From positions 1,116,001 to 1,180,000 of the forward strand of contig JAWKZN010000001.1 of the NCBI GenBank assembly GCA_041395945.1: a stretch of DNA of 64,000 bases, given 5' to 3'. Made by a program: the position numbers and the translations under genes. Within the stretch, counting starts at the first letter, position 1. The number at the start of each line of letters is the position of its first letter. Positions 54,373-63,688 of this stretch are shown piece after piece. The stretch comes from Pseudomonadales bacterium (lineage in GTDB: Bacteria; Pseudomonadota; Gammaproteobacteria; Pseudomonadales; Azotimanducaceae). The notes beneath the pieces were generated by a model that worked only from the letters and a program-made list of their open reading frames with translations, searched no databases and was not told the DNA's origin.

Positions 54373-55662
54373 CTAGTCTGGATAGACTTGGTTTGCAAAG
54401 ACTTTTTCAAAGAGAATTTTAGCTGCTACGGCAACGCCATTCTGGTTCCAGTGCGTGTCGTCCTCCCAATAGGTGAAGCTGCCGTCTGCTAACAGTTCGG
54501 CGGATTTCGCGGAGAGGTCCGGTGTCAGATCTATCGTTGGTATGTCGAACATCCTACCCAAAACTTGGACATACTCCCACTGCTTGTTAGGAAGGTCGGA
54601 CAACTCCCCGCTCTGTGAAGTCGATAATAGCTGGTAATAGACGCGGTACTTCGTCGGGATAAAAACTAGGTGTGATACTGAGTCTGCTACACTCCGAACT
54701 GCGTTTTCAGTTTCTGGGTTTACTAAGAGTTCTTCATTTACCGTGGTCCTGATATAGGACTCTAAGAACGCAATTCGTTTTCCATTTATTTCCTTTACAA
54801 CGACTGATTGCGTTTCCTTGTTTAGTGCTAGCGCACTTCGAGATGTTGAGTATATAAATCGATAGATTGATGTATCGCTAAAAACCTTGTAGTAGCGCCA
54901 CATTGCATAGCGCATTGATTCAAGATATTCGTTTGAATGCGCAAGAAACGCTGTATCTGCGTGATGCTTGGGAAAATCGTTACCTTCGAAGAGAAACAGC
55001 AGAAACTTTGTATCATCGCTTTCAACGTTTTTTCTGAATGATTTGATATACGTAATGTAGTCCTGGACATCGCCAGGATGGGCAAGGTTGTAGGTGTCGA
55101 TTGAGTAAATCTGCAGGAGTTGACTGGTAATCGTATGCTGCTGTGAAAGTCCGCTACCTGCTATGAAAGAGTCTCCGACCAGCGCGTACTCTTGGCCATG
55201 AAAATCGTGTTCGTTTCTATTGCCTTGAGAATCGGTTTTGAATATCACCCGCCTGGGTTTCGGTGGGACGGTGGTCAGTTTGGATAGAGCGATTAGGTCT
55301 CCATAAGGTACGTCCATTTCAAAGTCTACGTTTTTTGAGTAAGTTTTTCTCCCAAGTCCATTGTCAAAATATGCGAACTTTTCATGAGGGCGGTAATAGA
55401 TTGAATCTTCAAGGCCGGTCAGTTTGATCGTCGACCAAAGTACCGCTGTGACAACTAAGAACGATAGGGAAATCAGTACCGAATTGAGACCGCCGCTAAA
55501 GATTAAAAGACAAACAGCGATTGCTAATAATACAATGAAGACAATAGGAGGAAGGCCGTACAATAGAAAGAGGTGGGTGACCACAATGATGGAGGCTAGA
55601 ATGGCTACCTTATTCTCTAATTTCGATGACATTGACTTTAGCCTATTGCCATTGTGGCTCAC
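54373..55662 (-). CDS. Membrane-anchored SGNH-type protein (AlgJ/AlgX-like)
   Basis: A 429-residue protein with two or three N-terminal membrane helices (about 18-37, 38-56 and 60-78) and an extracytoplasmic SGNH-like domain: YALVGDSFIAGSGL (Ser165), LFEGNDFPKHHAD as an Asn block, and YWEDDTHWNQNGVAVAA (Asp402, His404). The DxHW pattern resembles polysaccharide O-acetyltransferases such as AlgJ/AlgX. The YYRPHEKFAYFD segment after the helices recurs almost identically in the partial gene at the right edge, so the two are paralogues. An ATG ten codons in is an alternative start. Confidence 0.75.
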   Translation of the reverse strand: MSHNGNRLKSMSSKLENKVAILASIIVVTHLFLLYGLPPIVFIVLLAIAVCLLIFSGGLNSVLISLSFLVVTAVLWSTIKLTGLEDSIYYRPHEKFAYFDNGLGRKTYSKNVDFEMDVPYGDLIALSKLTTVPPKPRRVIFKTDSQGNRNEHDFHGQEYALVGDSFIAGSGLSQQHTITSQLLQIYSIDTYNLAHPGDVQDYITYIKSFRKNVESDDTKFLLFLFEGNDFPKHHADTAFLAHSNEYLESMRYAMWRYYKVFSDTSIYRFIYSTSRSALALNKETQSVVVKEINGKRIAFLESYIRTTVNEELLVNPETENAVRSVADSVSHLVFIPTKYRVYYQLLSTSQSGELSDLPNKQWEYVQVLGRMFDIPTIDLTPDLSAKSAELLADGSFTYWEDDTHWNQNGVAVAAKILFEKVFANQVYPD

Positions 55663-56562
55663 AGCCGCTGCTCTGTGATTGTATGGTACTTCTTGCGCAG
55701 TGCGAAATTCGACTTTGTATATAGTTCATCCGATCTCTGCAACCGTGGGCAGGGACCTCTAGTTTGACAACTATAGAATCTGGCCGGTCAGCAGTCGTCG
55801 GCTCGCCCAATCAATTCCCGTCAGCAGGAATACTGAGCTGCGTTTCATTGGTACCTTGGTAATTCCAAGTGCTAGGAGCTGAATCGGTATGTTGGTAGCA
55901 TGACCACATGGGCGACTGGGAATACGCCGGTGGCAGCGATGTAGCCGACCCGTTCGGCGGGTGATGATCGATCGCCTCATTTCCCACCCGTTGCATGAGT
56001 CTAAGTATATAAGTGGCGCCGAGCTCGCCCAGTGAATCACCCCGATGGCTCTTTCGATAGAGCGAATTTCCATTGCTAACAAACCCGCCTTGAACCGTGG
56101 GGTCTTCTCTCTTGGTCCCTTGAGGCTTGCAGCTATTCTCTAGTAGAAAACCCACCGATGCCGGTTCCAGGGTGCTTAAGTTTGTCCCCTTTTTATGTCA
56201 GGTGTTCGATGTGGCGGACAATGTAATGGGGACGTAGATCCGCTGAATAGAGCAGCGCTATAAAAGGGCGGGGAGGGGTAGGCTGTAGGATTTCATGGAG
56301 CTTGGATCAAGCTGATTGGCGACCTGCATTAAGGCAAAGCAAAAAGGAGATCTTACACGTTAAATAAACAGAGTACGGAGGAAAAGTAGCACTATTGTGT
56401 ATCCAGTGAGTGCGCACGGTACCCTAGAATAGGGAGGCGAGCTACAAGATTAGTGTCTAAGAACAAGTCGGGAGAACGGGTGCATCAACGGGAGGTCGGT
56501 ATTTTGTGAAATTTTAGACCTCGCAACAAGGTCATTATGGGAAAAGCGGATTTACTCAGAAT
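55663..56562. other. 900-bp gap with transposase remains, no intact gene
   Basis: Between the SGNH gene and the acyltransferase gene there is no intact coding sequence. The only interpretable content is a decayed IS3-type transposase (55771-56020). The rest, 56021-56562, shows no gene, tRNA or clear repeat; its last part must include the promoter of the acyltransferase gene. Confidence 0.6.
55771..56020 (-). pseudogene. Decayed IS3-family transposase (OrfB) fragment
   Basis: Two minus-strand frames join into one IS3-family OrfB-like path. One frame gives ILRLMQRVGNEAIDHHP, like the RLMRRMGLEAIY stretch of these transposases. After a frameshift near 55940 the other gives HRRIPSRP, then LALGITKVPMKRSSVFL and LTGIDWASRRLLTG. 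The last two fit the D-I-T-Y-I-P-M and D-W-x-S-R-K-V-L signatures of the DDE core. The first catalytic Asp is Gly here and the frame stops soon after, so the gene is dead and truncated. Recognition rests on memory of the family pattern. Confidence 0.5.
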
Positions 56563-57669
56563 ATGAACACTAGGCTTGAGATCGGTAGGGGATTGGCGGC
56601 GTTGTGGGTATTCACATTTCATGTTCAATCGATGATTGCGACGGCATGTCCGAGCCTAGCACTACTTGCAGCGAAAGGGTTCCTGGGCGTTCCGATATTC
56701 TTTGTGATTTCGGGCTATGCAATATCCGCATCTGCCGAACGCGAGATCCGACTAGGTGGCAACTGGAGAATTTTCATGAGACGCCGTCTATTACGGATCT
56801 ATCCTCCGTTTTGGGGCGCAGTTGTTGTCGCTATAAGTGTACCCTTTGTCATCGAAATTGTTAGCGCACTCAAATCCGGTATCTACTTACCGCCTGAACC
56901 CAGATGGCTTGAATTTGGTGGTAGCGAGTGGTTGCAGGTGTTGACACTTACCCGCATTTTTTTTTCAGAGAACGGAGACCTGCAAGCTGCCTTCAGTCCT
57001 GTGAATGCAGTGTTCTGGACACTAGGAATCGAAGTGCAGTTCTATATAGTGATGGCTGCGGCTGTCGCGAGTGGGAAGCACTGGCGCATGGTTTTGCGGG
57101 CCGTCACTGTCATATCGATGGTTGCCTTGTTTATTCATTTCTTTCAGATCTCCGGTCTTTTTCTTGTCTACTGGCCTGTATTCATGCTGGGCGTGATCTT
57201 ACGGCGTTTGCAAGAGTTAGACATGACGCCTCGTAGTCTATTCAAACAGTATGCTCCGGTAATAAGCGGCAGCATGATTGCGGGCATTGTGATGGGATCT
57301 CTGTTCATGATGAATGTGGTAAGAATCGGTGCAGAGGAGCTGTCGTTGTTATCCGGTAGTATCGAATTCCTGACTGCAGGGCTCGCTACTGCCTTTGCCT
57401 TATGGTTTTCTATCGCCTTTCAGGCGGCAGAGAAGAAGCACAGGCTGCTACTAAAGCCTTTAACCATGCTTGGGGCGTCCAGTTATTCTCTGTACTTGAT
57501 ACATGGGCGCGTATATCCGCTTGCTGAGATGTTTGTGCGTCAAATATCTAAACCTAACAGCGTTTTATATCCGGTATTAACTATCTCGGGTACAATCGTC
57601 GTCGCATACGTATTCTATACTCTGGTCGAGCGTCCGTTTATGAGCGTTCGCAATCGCTCTCGACTCTAA
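56563..57669 (+). CDS. Acyltransferase-3 family membrane protein
   Basis: A 368-residue integral membrane acyltransferase (OafA/YrhL-like, Acyl_transf_3) with about ten helices. N-terminal LEIGRGLAALWVFTFHV carries the conserved R and H of the family; GVPIFFVISGYAI and RRRLLRIYPPFW are further signatures; FWTLGIEVQFYI is typical of the middle. It moves acetyl or other acyl groups from the cytoplasm to a glycan on the outer face. With the SGNH proteins nearby it could make a two-part O-acetylation system. Upstream is a 900-bp gap. Confidence 0.9.
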   Translation: MNTRLEIGRGLAALWVFTFHVQSMIATACPSLALLAAKGFLGVPIFFVISGYAISASAEREIRLGGNWRIFMRRRLLRIYPPFWGAVVVAISVPFVIEIVSALKSGIYLPPEPRWLEFGGSEWLQVLTLTRIFFSENGDLQAAFSPVNAVFWTLGIEVQFYIVMAAAVASGKHWRMVLRAVTVISMVALFIHFFQISGLFLVYWPVFMLGVILRRLQELDMTPRSLFKQYAPVISGSMIAGIVMGSLFMMNVVRIGAEELSLLSGSIEFLTAGLATAFALWFSIAFQAAEKKHRLLLKPLTMLGASSYSLYLIHGRVYPLAEMFVRQISKPNSVLYPVLTISGTIVVAYVFYTLVERPFMSVRNRSRL

Positions 57670-58259
57670 CCTGCCGGTTTTAATTTATTCTAACTCGAAT
57701 GCGTACGCGCTCCATTGTAGTGTCGTCACTAGGATTCGATGTCCAATCTAGCTTTCGGCTGGACCCCATGGCGTCACATGAAGAAATACTGGATCTACCG
57801 CTAGCCGTAATCTTGTTACTGATCGAGCAGTCGTGTCGTTTCCTCGATCTTGGGATCTCTGAATCGGTGTGATAATCCGAGGAGGCGATTCGCAGGTTCC
57901 AGATAGGCAGGGTGCGCATTTTCATGGGGCGAGTGTGGGCTCTTAATATTTGGGTCCAGCGTTCAATCGGATAAATATCCGGGATTAATGTCGCCACTAA
58001 CTTTCGCTTATAGTCCACGGTATCTGAGATTTTCAGGTTTATTATGCTGAGCGAACGATGTTGGTTCTGGAAATATGTACACCCACTCAGCTGACAGCGA
58101 GCATTACTTACCGAAACGTCGGTCGGTTGATTCGCTCCTTCGTATATGGCAGAGCGCAGGAACTGCCTGATGAGCACATTGTTTCGAGACGCTCTCTTGC
58201 CTTTCTAGAGGAACCTAGATCGTCTGTTAAGGACAGTGGAAGTAAAAGGGTGACGCTGA

Positions 58260-58499
58260 ATGTGGGCTTTCACGAAAGGAGAAGCGACTGCTGGGACGAT
58301 CCCCGTTGCTATACATCTTCCATCCGACGACGAAACTGAGGGAACTGAATTCTTAGTGCTTAATGATTTAGAAGCTGCAGAGGCGAGCGTGCTGCGGGAA
58401 CTCATGGAGATGGGCAATGAGTCCAGAATCCACCGGATGGTATACGAGTGCTACTACCATAGCGACGTCGGAATCGGTCGTTTTGAAGCAAACCAATGA
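58260..58499 (+). pseudogene. Possible remnant of an FkbM-type methyltransferase
   Basis: A 79-codon frame contains LNDLEAAEASVLRELMEMG followed by RIHRMVYECYYH. This resembles the D-x-E-G-x-E-x-x-V-L ... E-x-H pattern of FkbM methyltransferases. About 200 bp upstream another frame reads NDVGSGNMYTH, like the SAM-binding D-V-G-x-N of the same family. The pieces are in different frames with stops between. The match is weak and could be chance. Confidence 0.25.
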
Positions 58500-58643
58500 T
58501 TTCAAAAAAAAGAGCGAGATTTGGCTGGCTCTTTTCTCAAATTTGCCCGCGCTTTCAAACCTTCGCGCTTATCAAGGCAGCCTGGGATTCGTATCCACTA
58601 AGTTCCATCAGTCGATTCCAATGTGAGTGCTCCCGCCAGAGCA

Positions 58644-58665
58644 AGTAGGCGAAGGGACGCCTACT
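58644..58665. repeat. Perfect 8-bp stem hairpin
   Basis: AGTAGGCG (58644-58651) and CGCCTACT (58658-58665) form a perfect stem with a 6-nt loop. It lies downstream of the minus-strand beta-helix gene, beyond its terminator. Confidence 0.5.
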
Positions 58666-58710
58666 GCATCTCGTCGCGAACTGTGGCTGCGACAAACTGC
58701 AATCTGCTTC

Positions 58711-58730
58711 AAAAAAACACCGCGTTGCGG
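58711..58730 (-). terminator. Rho-independent terminator of the beta-helix gene
   Basis: On the minus strand CCGC-AAC-GCGG forms a short strong stem followed by TG and seven T residues, about 47 bp after the stop codon of the beta-helix gene. The stem is only four pairs, so efficiency is uncertain. Confidence 0.5.
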
Positions 58731-58776
58731 ACATTGAACGACGAACTTGTTGGTCCGGGATTTCGTCTTATCTTTT

Positions 58777-60237
58777 CTAAGAGGCTCTCCTTCCTATAAC
58801 ATCACCATTACCGATATCAGACCCAATATTGATCTGGCTACTTGTACCGAATCCAAGCAAATTGAGAACATCAAGACCTGCGTTTTGGGCCGGGCTGCCT
58901 GAGAGCAAGGAGTAATCTTCAGCCTGAACTGACGCGAGTCTGGGATCCTGTTCAATTATTCCCTGCTGATCCATACCATATGAAGAGCGCCACGACGTAA
59001 AAGTCAGTTGAGTCATCGAACCTGACCCCTCTGTATAGCTGAAATTGGATATGCCCCGATACAGGTTGTAGTTTATGGCAGAAAATGCATTCAAAAACGT
59101 GGGAACGTCGGATGTGGAGTACGATCCGTAGACGTGTTGGACACCGTAGAAAATATTGTTGTATATCCTGTTTGAAAGGGGAGTTGTCGCTTGCGTCAAG
59201 ATCGCTTTGTGGTGTCCAACGAAAGTATTGTTTGCAACCCAGACGTTAGTAGGCGACCCCGCGACGTAAGACGTAAATACAACCGCTCCGCTTGACGGTG
59301 TACCGTCGCTAATAAAATGATTTTGAAAGACGCGATTTTGCTCGTCTCCTGATACCCCTCCGAAGCGTACGTCAGCCCAGCGATTGTTTCTGAAAATATT
59401 GTGATGCGTGTCCAACCCATACTGAGGCGCGCCGTCACCAGAATGATCCCCTTTCCAGAAAATTCCGCACCCGCAATTGACTATCTCGCAGTTTGCTACG
59501 ACACAATTTCGCGCGTCGTAGCTCATTACACCAGCGTGGTTTTGACTAACGCTTCCCCCGTCACTTCGAAACCCAGATATGTAGCAATCCGATACTATAC
59601 AGTCGGCGGCAACTTCCAATCGGACACCACAGTAGTTATCGCCGGTAACCTGGTTTTCTACACCTTTGATCACACAATTCCGCACTTCGCATCCAACCGA
59701 CCCGTTCAGGTTTACTGGACCCGTGTCTCTGCTCGACTTGTTGTTGTTTGCATTGTTGTCCGTGTAAAAACCATCGAAAATGATATAGCTCCTGTCTGGG
59801 GCCCCAAATGCAGGGCTCCCATTGCTGCCGCTGGTTCCGCCAGAACGTATTTCCGTAGTTAGACCAGCAACGTATGAGAGTCCGGATCGATTCGCGGCGA
59901 AAAAGACTATTGGATTATCGCTTGTTCCGCTATTGCTAGGGGCGAAAGCAGACGCCCAGCGTCCTACCGTACCTCTACCGACGTAGATACCAGGTTCGAC
60001 CTGCACTCGATTTCCAGCAACTGCGTTTCTCATCGCTTCTTCGAGCGTCCATGGCGAACTGGCGGATCCGGATCCTCCACCGTTTGCATTTGCACTCGCG
60101 AAATGAGTGGGCGTATACCCACTATTCCCAATGTTGCCGCCAGCTATTACCGGCGGCATGGGGACTGCTAACACACCTTTGCTTGCCAGAAGTGCAGCTA
60201 TGCCAGAAGAAGAAACTAGTAATTTTCGTCGGTTCAC
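58777..60237 (-). CDS. Exported right-handed beta-helix protein
   Basis: A 486-residue exported protein with a parallel beta-helix body (pectate-lyase or PbH1-like). The N-terminus MNRRKLLVSSSGIAALLASKG carries a twin arginine before a hydrophobic stretch, so either Tat or Sec export is possible. Helix-turn repeats rich in N, G and C are seen from about residue 150 to 400, such as GCEVRNCVIKGVENQVTG, CVVANCEIVNCGCGI and NIFRNNRWADVRF. Such proteins often cleave or epimerise polysaccharides. There is no PEP-CTERM tail. No catalytic residues can be assigned. It may be the lyase for the local glycan. Confidence 0.8.
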   Translation of the reverse strand: MNRRKLLVSSSGIAALLASKGVLAVPMPPVIAGGNIGNSGYTPTHFASANANGGGSGSASSPWTLEEAMRNAVAGNRVQVEPGIYVGRGTVGRWASAFAPSNSGTSDNPIVFFAANRSGLSYVAGLTTEIRSGGTSGSNGSPAFGAPDRSYIIFDGFYTDNNANNNKSSRDTGPVNLNGSVGCEVRNCVIKGVENQVTGDNYCGVRLEVAADCIVSDCYISGFRSDGGSVSQNHAGVMSYDARNCVVANCEIVNCGCGIFWKGDHSGDGAPQYGLDTHHNIFRNNRWADVRFGGVSGDEQNRVFQNHFISDGTPSSGAVVFTSYVAGSPTNVWVANNTFVGHHKAILTQATTPLSNRIYNNIFYGVQHVYGSYSTSDVPTFLNAFSAINYNLYRGISNFSYTEGSGSMTQLTFTSWRSSYGMDQQGIIEQDPRLASVQAEDYSLLSGSPAQNAGLDVLNLLGFGTSSQINIGSDIGNGDVIGRRAS

Positions 60238-61307
60238 GATGAGCTCCCTAGAAAGCTAAGTTTGATCGCTGTTCTGGAGGGTTTGCCGGACTTCCCATTA
60301 GTCAATATTATTTTCAAATCTGGTCCCTGAACAAAAGGATGAGAATCCTATCAAGCATGTCGAAAACAATCTTCTAAGATCCCGTTACAAATTGCTTCGA
60401 TATGATTCACAAAAAAAACGCAACAGGTGTAGTTGAGAGCGGAAATTGTAAAGTTAGTCACGTAACATGCGCAGGAATGTCAGCTAGCCAACTGAGCAGG
60501 AAAACTTTCGATTGTAGACATCTCCCAGCATCAGATCTATTCCCAACGAAACTTCGTCTGGAAAGAGGCAGGAGAGTCCATACCTGGTACGGCAAGATAA
60601 GCCATTGAGCTAAATCCATGCAGTTGTATCGGCTGGTGGGGCGGAAATTCGTCGGTCTGATCTCGACCACCAGGACGATGAAAGTGTGGTTGCTTCGGCG
60701 TAATGATCTAAAAGCAGGTGCTGAGTAATCAGGTATCTCAACAGGTCAGAATACAGAGCTGGAGTTACAATCGTTCGGATAGTTTTAACAGTTCTCACAC
60801 ACCAGCAAATCTCAGGAAGCCGTGTTTGGACCAACCGATATAGCAACCGATATAGATTGGTTGGTGTTCACGATACTCCCGAATCTATTTTGACCTTAGT
60901 TACTATCCTAAATTTGGATAGAGTGCGATTTTTGCTCAAATATTCAAGCTAATTCGTCACATCTGAATTACAGAAATCCAATGGCTCGGAGGTAAAGTTG
61001 TAGCCCTGATGCTGACCTGATTGCGGTGCAACAGCTAAACGTTTCACGCATCAAATAGCCTGCTAGTTCGCGAATGGTAATTCGACCCGACAATAGGCTG
61101 CGACAAGAACGCTTCCAATTCGGTGTTGATTGGTGATTCATGCCTCGCCTCTTTGGGTTCGACTCATATTGCTTAAATCGAATCGGATGTGCGGGCGAAG
61201 GCTTCGTGGAGATCATCATTTGAAAAGGCGGTGAGGATTGATCCCAAAAAATAGGTTGGAAATGCGCGTCAATACAGAAACATTTCTCACGTGAGTTCAT
61301 CGAAAAG
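60238..61307. other. 1.07-kb gap without recognisable gene
   Basis: Open frames here are short and lack family similarity or ribosome sites; the longest minus-strand frame (60968-61396) is partly the shadow of the SGNH gene. The only structure noted is a tandem 12-bp repeat near 60840. The region has the look of decayed or non-coding DNA in a rearranging locus. Confidence 0.5.
60832..60855. repeat. Tandem 12-bp duplication
   Basis: CAACCGATATAG occurs twice in direct succession, followed by ATTGGTTGG, which can pair with the initial CCAACC. It sits in a non-coding gap and has no clear role. Confidence 0.6.
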
Positions 61308-62171
61308 GTGGATTTTCCAAAGGCTGAACTGGTTAGACCGAAAGCGGCCACAATACTAGTAAACGCAATGGTGCTGATGGGTGTGCTGTTGCTCATGGAA
61401 GGAATGATCGCTGCTCTCCTGCATTGGCCTCCGCCGATGAAACCGTTGCTCAGAGTACTTAGTTCATACTACACCGAACACGATCGTCGCATAGTGCAAG
61501 CACTTCCAGATTGCGCTCAGTATGATGGAGTTGTTGCCTACGTGCTTCGTCCAGGATCGTGCCAATTTAGCAACTATGATTTTGAAACGGCCGTTGACGT
61601 TAATAGCTTGGGATTGCGGGATGATGAGGCAAGTATTGATAGACCAGGAGTCGTGATGCTGGGCGATTCGTTCACCATGGGTTGGGGAGTGAATCAATCA
61701 GACTCGTTCCCAAGCATATATGAACGCGTTTGCCAGACTAAAACCTTAAATGCCGGCATTTCCTCATATGGAACAGTGCGATCTCTTCACCTGCTAAGAC
61801 GAATCAACATCGAAGCTCTCACTACTCTGTTTATTCAATATTCTGACAACGATTACGACGAAAACAGACTATATTTTGAAAGAGGGAACAAACTTCAGGT
61901 TATGAGCGAATCGGATTTCCACGACATGCAATCACAGCATGTCTCCAGCTTAACCTACTATCCTGGAAAGCATGTCGCTCAGTTTATTCCGTTTCTCGCT
62001 CGGAAGTCGTCCAAACGTGTAAGCCGGTATTTTATGAGTTCAGGAACAGACACTCACGAAGTTACGTTGCTATCTCAAGAGTCAAAAGCAGCATTCTATT
62101 TCCTGAATGCGATGGCAAACGTTTTTGATTTCCCGAAGCGAACGCGTATCGTCGTATTCAGGATAAATGGA

Positions 62172-62177
62172 AGGGGT
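62172..62177. repeat. Left target-site duplication of the IS30 element
   Basis: AGGGGT, repeated at 63404-63409. One copy belongs to the interrupted gene: its two codons AGG-GGT read straight into AAG-AAT at 63410. Confidence 0.75.
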
Positions 62178-63403
62178 GAATTCAATGGATCAGTGCAACA
62201 CCCTTAGTATCTGGAAATCAACACGGGGTGTTCAACATGACGAGACTCGGCAGACCAGGATTAAGCGCTTCCCAGCGAGCCGAACTCTGGGAACGATGGA
62301 AGCAAGGCGAATCACTCACTGAAATTGGCGATGCAATTGGCAAACATGCCGGTTCAGTTTTCGGGGTGCTCAGAACGGGCGGCGGGATATATAGCCCACC
62401 TCGAAGCCGCGCAATCACACAATTGAGCCTGAGCGAACGGGAAGAAATCTCTCGGGGTGTTTCGGCGGGTTGCTCCATGCGGGCAATTGCCCGACATATC
62501 AATCGTGCACCGTCTACCGTATCACGAGAGATTGAGAGAAACGGTGGAATCAGACGCTACCGGGCCTCGGAGGCGGAAGAAGCTACCTGGAATCGCGGGA
62601 GCAGACCGAAGCGTTGTAAGCTGGCTCACAATATCAAACTGCAGAGAATCGTCGCTAGAAAACTGAGCTTTGAGTGGTCGCCAGAACAGATTTCTGGTTG
62701 GTTGAAACTGCGCTACCCAATGAAAGCCGGTATGCATGTGTCTCATGAAACAATCTATCGAAGCTTGTTTGTTCAGACTCGGGGGGTATTGAAGAAAGAG
62801 CTCATGAAGCATCTGAGATCCAGGCGGGTCATGCGGCATGGGAAAAGATATTCGACGAAGGGAAAGCCGAGAGGTCGAATCATTGATGCTATATCGATTC
62901 GAGAACGTCCCCCGGAGGTTGAGGACAGAGCGGTCCCAGGACACTGGGAAGGTGATCTGATCAGTGGTTCCGGTAACACACACATCGCCACCTTGGTTGA
63001 GCGACAATCTCGCTTCACTTTGTTAGTCAAAGTAGAAGGCAAGGATACGAACAGTGTCGTGAGTGCGCTCATCCGACAAATCAAAAAGCTGCCGGATGAG
63101 CTTCTGAAGACAATTACTTGGGATCGGGGATCAGAAATGGCTCAACACAAGAAAATTTCTGTGGCGACAGATGTGGTCGTCTATTTCTGTGACCCGCAGA
63201 GTCCGTGGCAGCGTGGTACCAACGAAAACACGAACCGTTTGCTTCGTCAGTACCTGCCGAAGCAAACGGACTTGTCCGTGCACACGCAGTCCGACCTCAA
63301 CGCTATCGCAAGAAGGTTGAATCAGCGGCCGAGAAAAAGGTTGGCGTATCAAACGCCGGCAGATAAGCTCCAAGAGAGTGTTGCAGCGACCAGTTGAATC
63401 TAG
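62178..63403 (+). mobile_element. IS30-family insertion sequence
   Basis: An element of about 1.23 kb with one intact DDE transposase gene. Imperfect terminal inverted repeats lie at 62180-62201 and 63378-63399, matching at 17 of 22 positions and sharing ATTCAA at the outer end and TGCAACAC at the inner end, as in IS30. It is flanked by AGGGGT at 62172-62177 and 63404-63409, the likely target duplication. That is longer than the 2-3 bp usual for IS30, so the exact ends may be off by a few bases. Confidence 0.88.
62237..63397 (+). CDS. IS30-family transposase
   Basis: A 386-residue DDE transposase. The N-terminal part has helix-turn-helix segments, one with SMRAIARHINRAPSTVSREI, the typical IS30 motif. 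The catalytic core shows PGHWEGDLI (first Asp), TWDRGSEMAQHK (second Asp) and SPWQRGTNENTNRLLRQY (Glu), so the triad is intact and the protein is likely active. The start is ATG at 62237 with GGGG upstream; a GTG three codons earlier is possible. The coding end overlaps the right inverted repeat. It is oriented the same way as the interrupted gene. Confidence 0.93.
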   Translation: MTRLGRPGLSASQRAELWERWKQGESLTEIGDAIGKHAGSVFGVLRTGGGIYSPPRSRAITQLSLSEREEISRGVSAGCSMRAIARHINRAPSTVSREIERNGGIRRYRASEAEEATWNRGSRPKRCKLAHNIKLQRIVARKLSFEWSPEQISGWLKLRYPMKAGMHVSHETIYRSLFVQTRGVLKKELMKHLRSRRVMRHGKRYSTKGKPRGRIIDAISIRERPPEVEDRAVPGHWEGDLISGSGNTHIATLVERQSRFTLLVKVEGKDTNSVVSALIRQIKKLPDELLKTITWDRGSEMAQHKKISVATDVVVYFCDPQSPWQRGTNENTNRLLRQYLPKQTDLSVHTQSDLNAIARRLNQRPRKRLAYQTPADKLQESVAATS

Positions 63404-63409
63404 AGGGGT
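63404..63409. repeat. Right target-site duplication of the IS30 element
   Basis: Second copy of AGGGGT, directly after the right end of the element and before the continuation of the interrupted gene. Confidence 0.75.
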
Positions 63410-63688
63410 AAGAATTCAAATTCGTTTAGTTTGGCGGTGAAGAGCGAGTTGACATCAGGGGTATTTAGAAACCGTCTTCCGCATCTGGAAATCCTGGATA
63501 TATCGGCTGGATTTGAACCTAGTATGTTTTTTACGCTTGATGATCACCTTTCTTTTTCTGGGCACCAGTACGTGGCAGAACAACTTGTTGCACGCATCGG
63601 TTGTTTACCTATGACTACTTCAGAAATCGCAAAAGCGTCGGAAAGGCTCAGCCATACTCATTTAGTCAGTTTAAACGAAATCTAGTAG

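Larger units (their letters stand above)
57670..58776. other. 1.1-kb gap with degraded coding sequence
   Basis: No intact gene is visible between the acyltransferase-3 and beta-helix genes. The open frames present (for example 57680-58177 minus) show no family similarity. Short protein-like stretches near 58060 and 58260-58499 on the plus strand may be what is left of a methyltransferase. Two hairpins near 58650 and 58720 belong to the end of the beta-helix gene. Confidence 0.5.
61308..63685 (+). pseudogene. SGNH-type gene interrupted by an IS30-family element
   Basis: The 5' part (61308-62177, 290 codons) has one N-terminal helix (about 13-38) and VVMLGDSFTMGWGV (Ser121). The 3' part (63410-63685, 91 codons) carries the missing end block TLDDHLSFSGHQYVAEQL. 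Joining them by removing 62178-63409 gives one uninterrupted 381-codon frame, with Asp334/Asp335 and His336 as the end-block residues. The protein would be a membrane-anchored SGNH esterase or O-acetyltransferase related to the one at 19.5 kb. As it stands, the 5' part ends 10 codons into the insertion, so the gene is inactivated. The start GTG is uncertain; ATG at 61368 is an alternative. Confidence 0.85.

Noticed and set aside
60968..61396. Minus-strand frame of 142 codons
   Set aside because: Its first part is the reverse shadow of the interrupted SGNH gene, and the rest has no similarity, signal or ribosome site.
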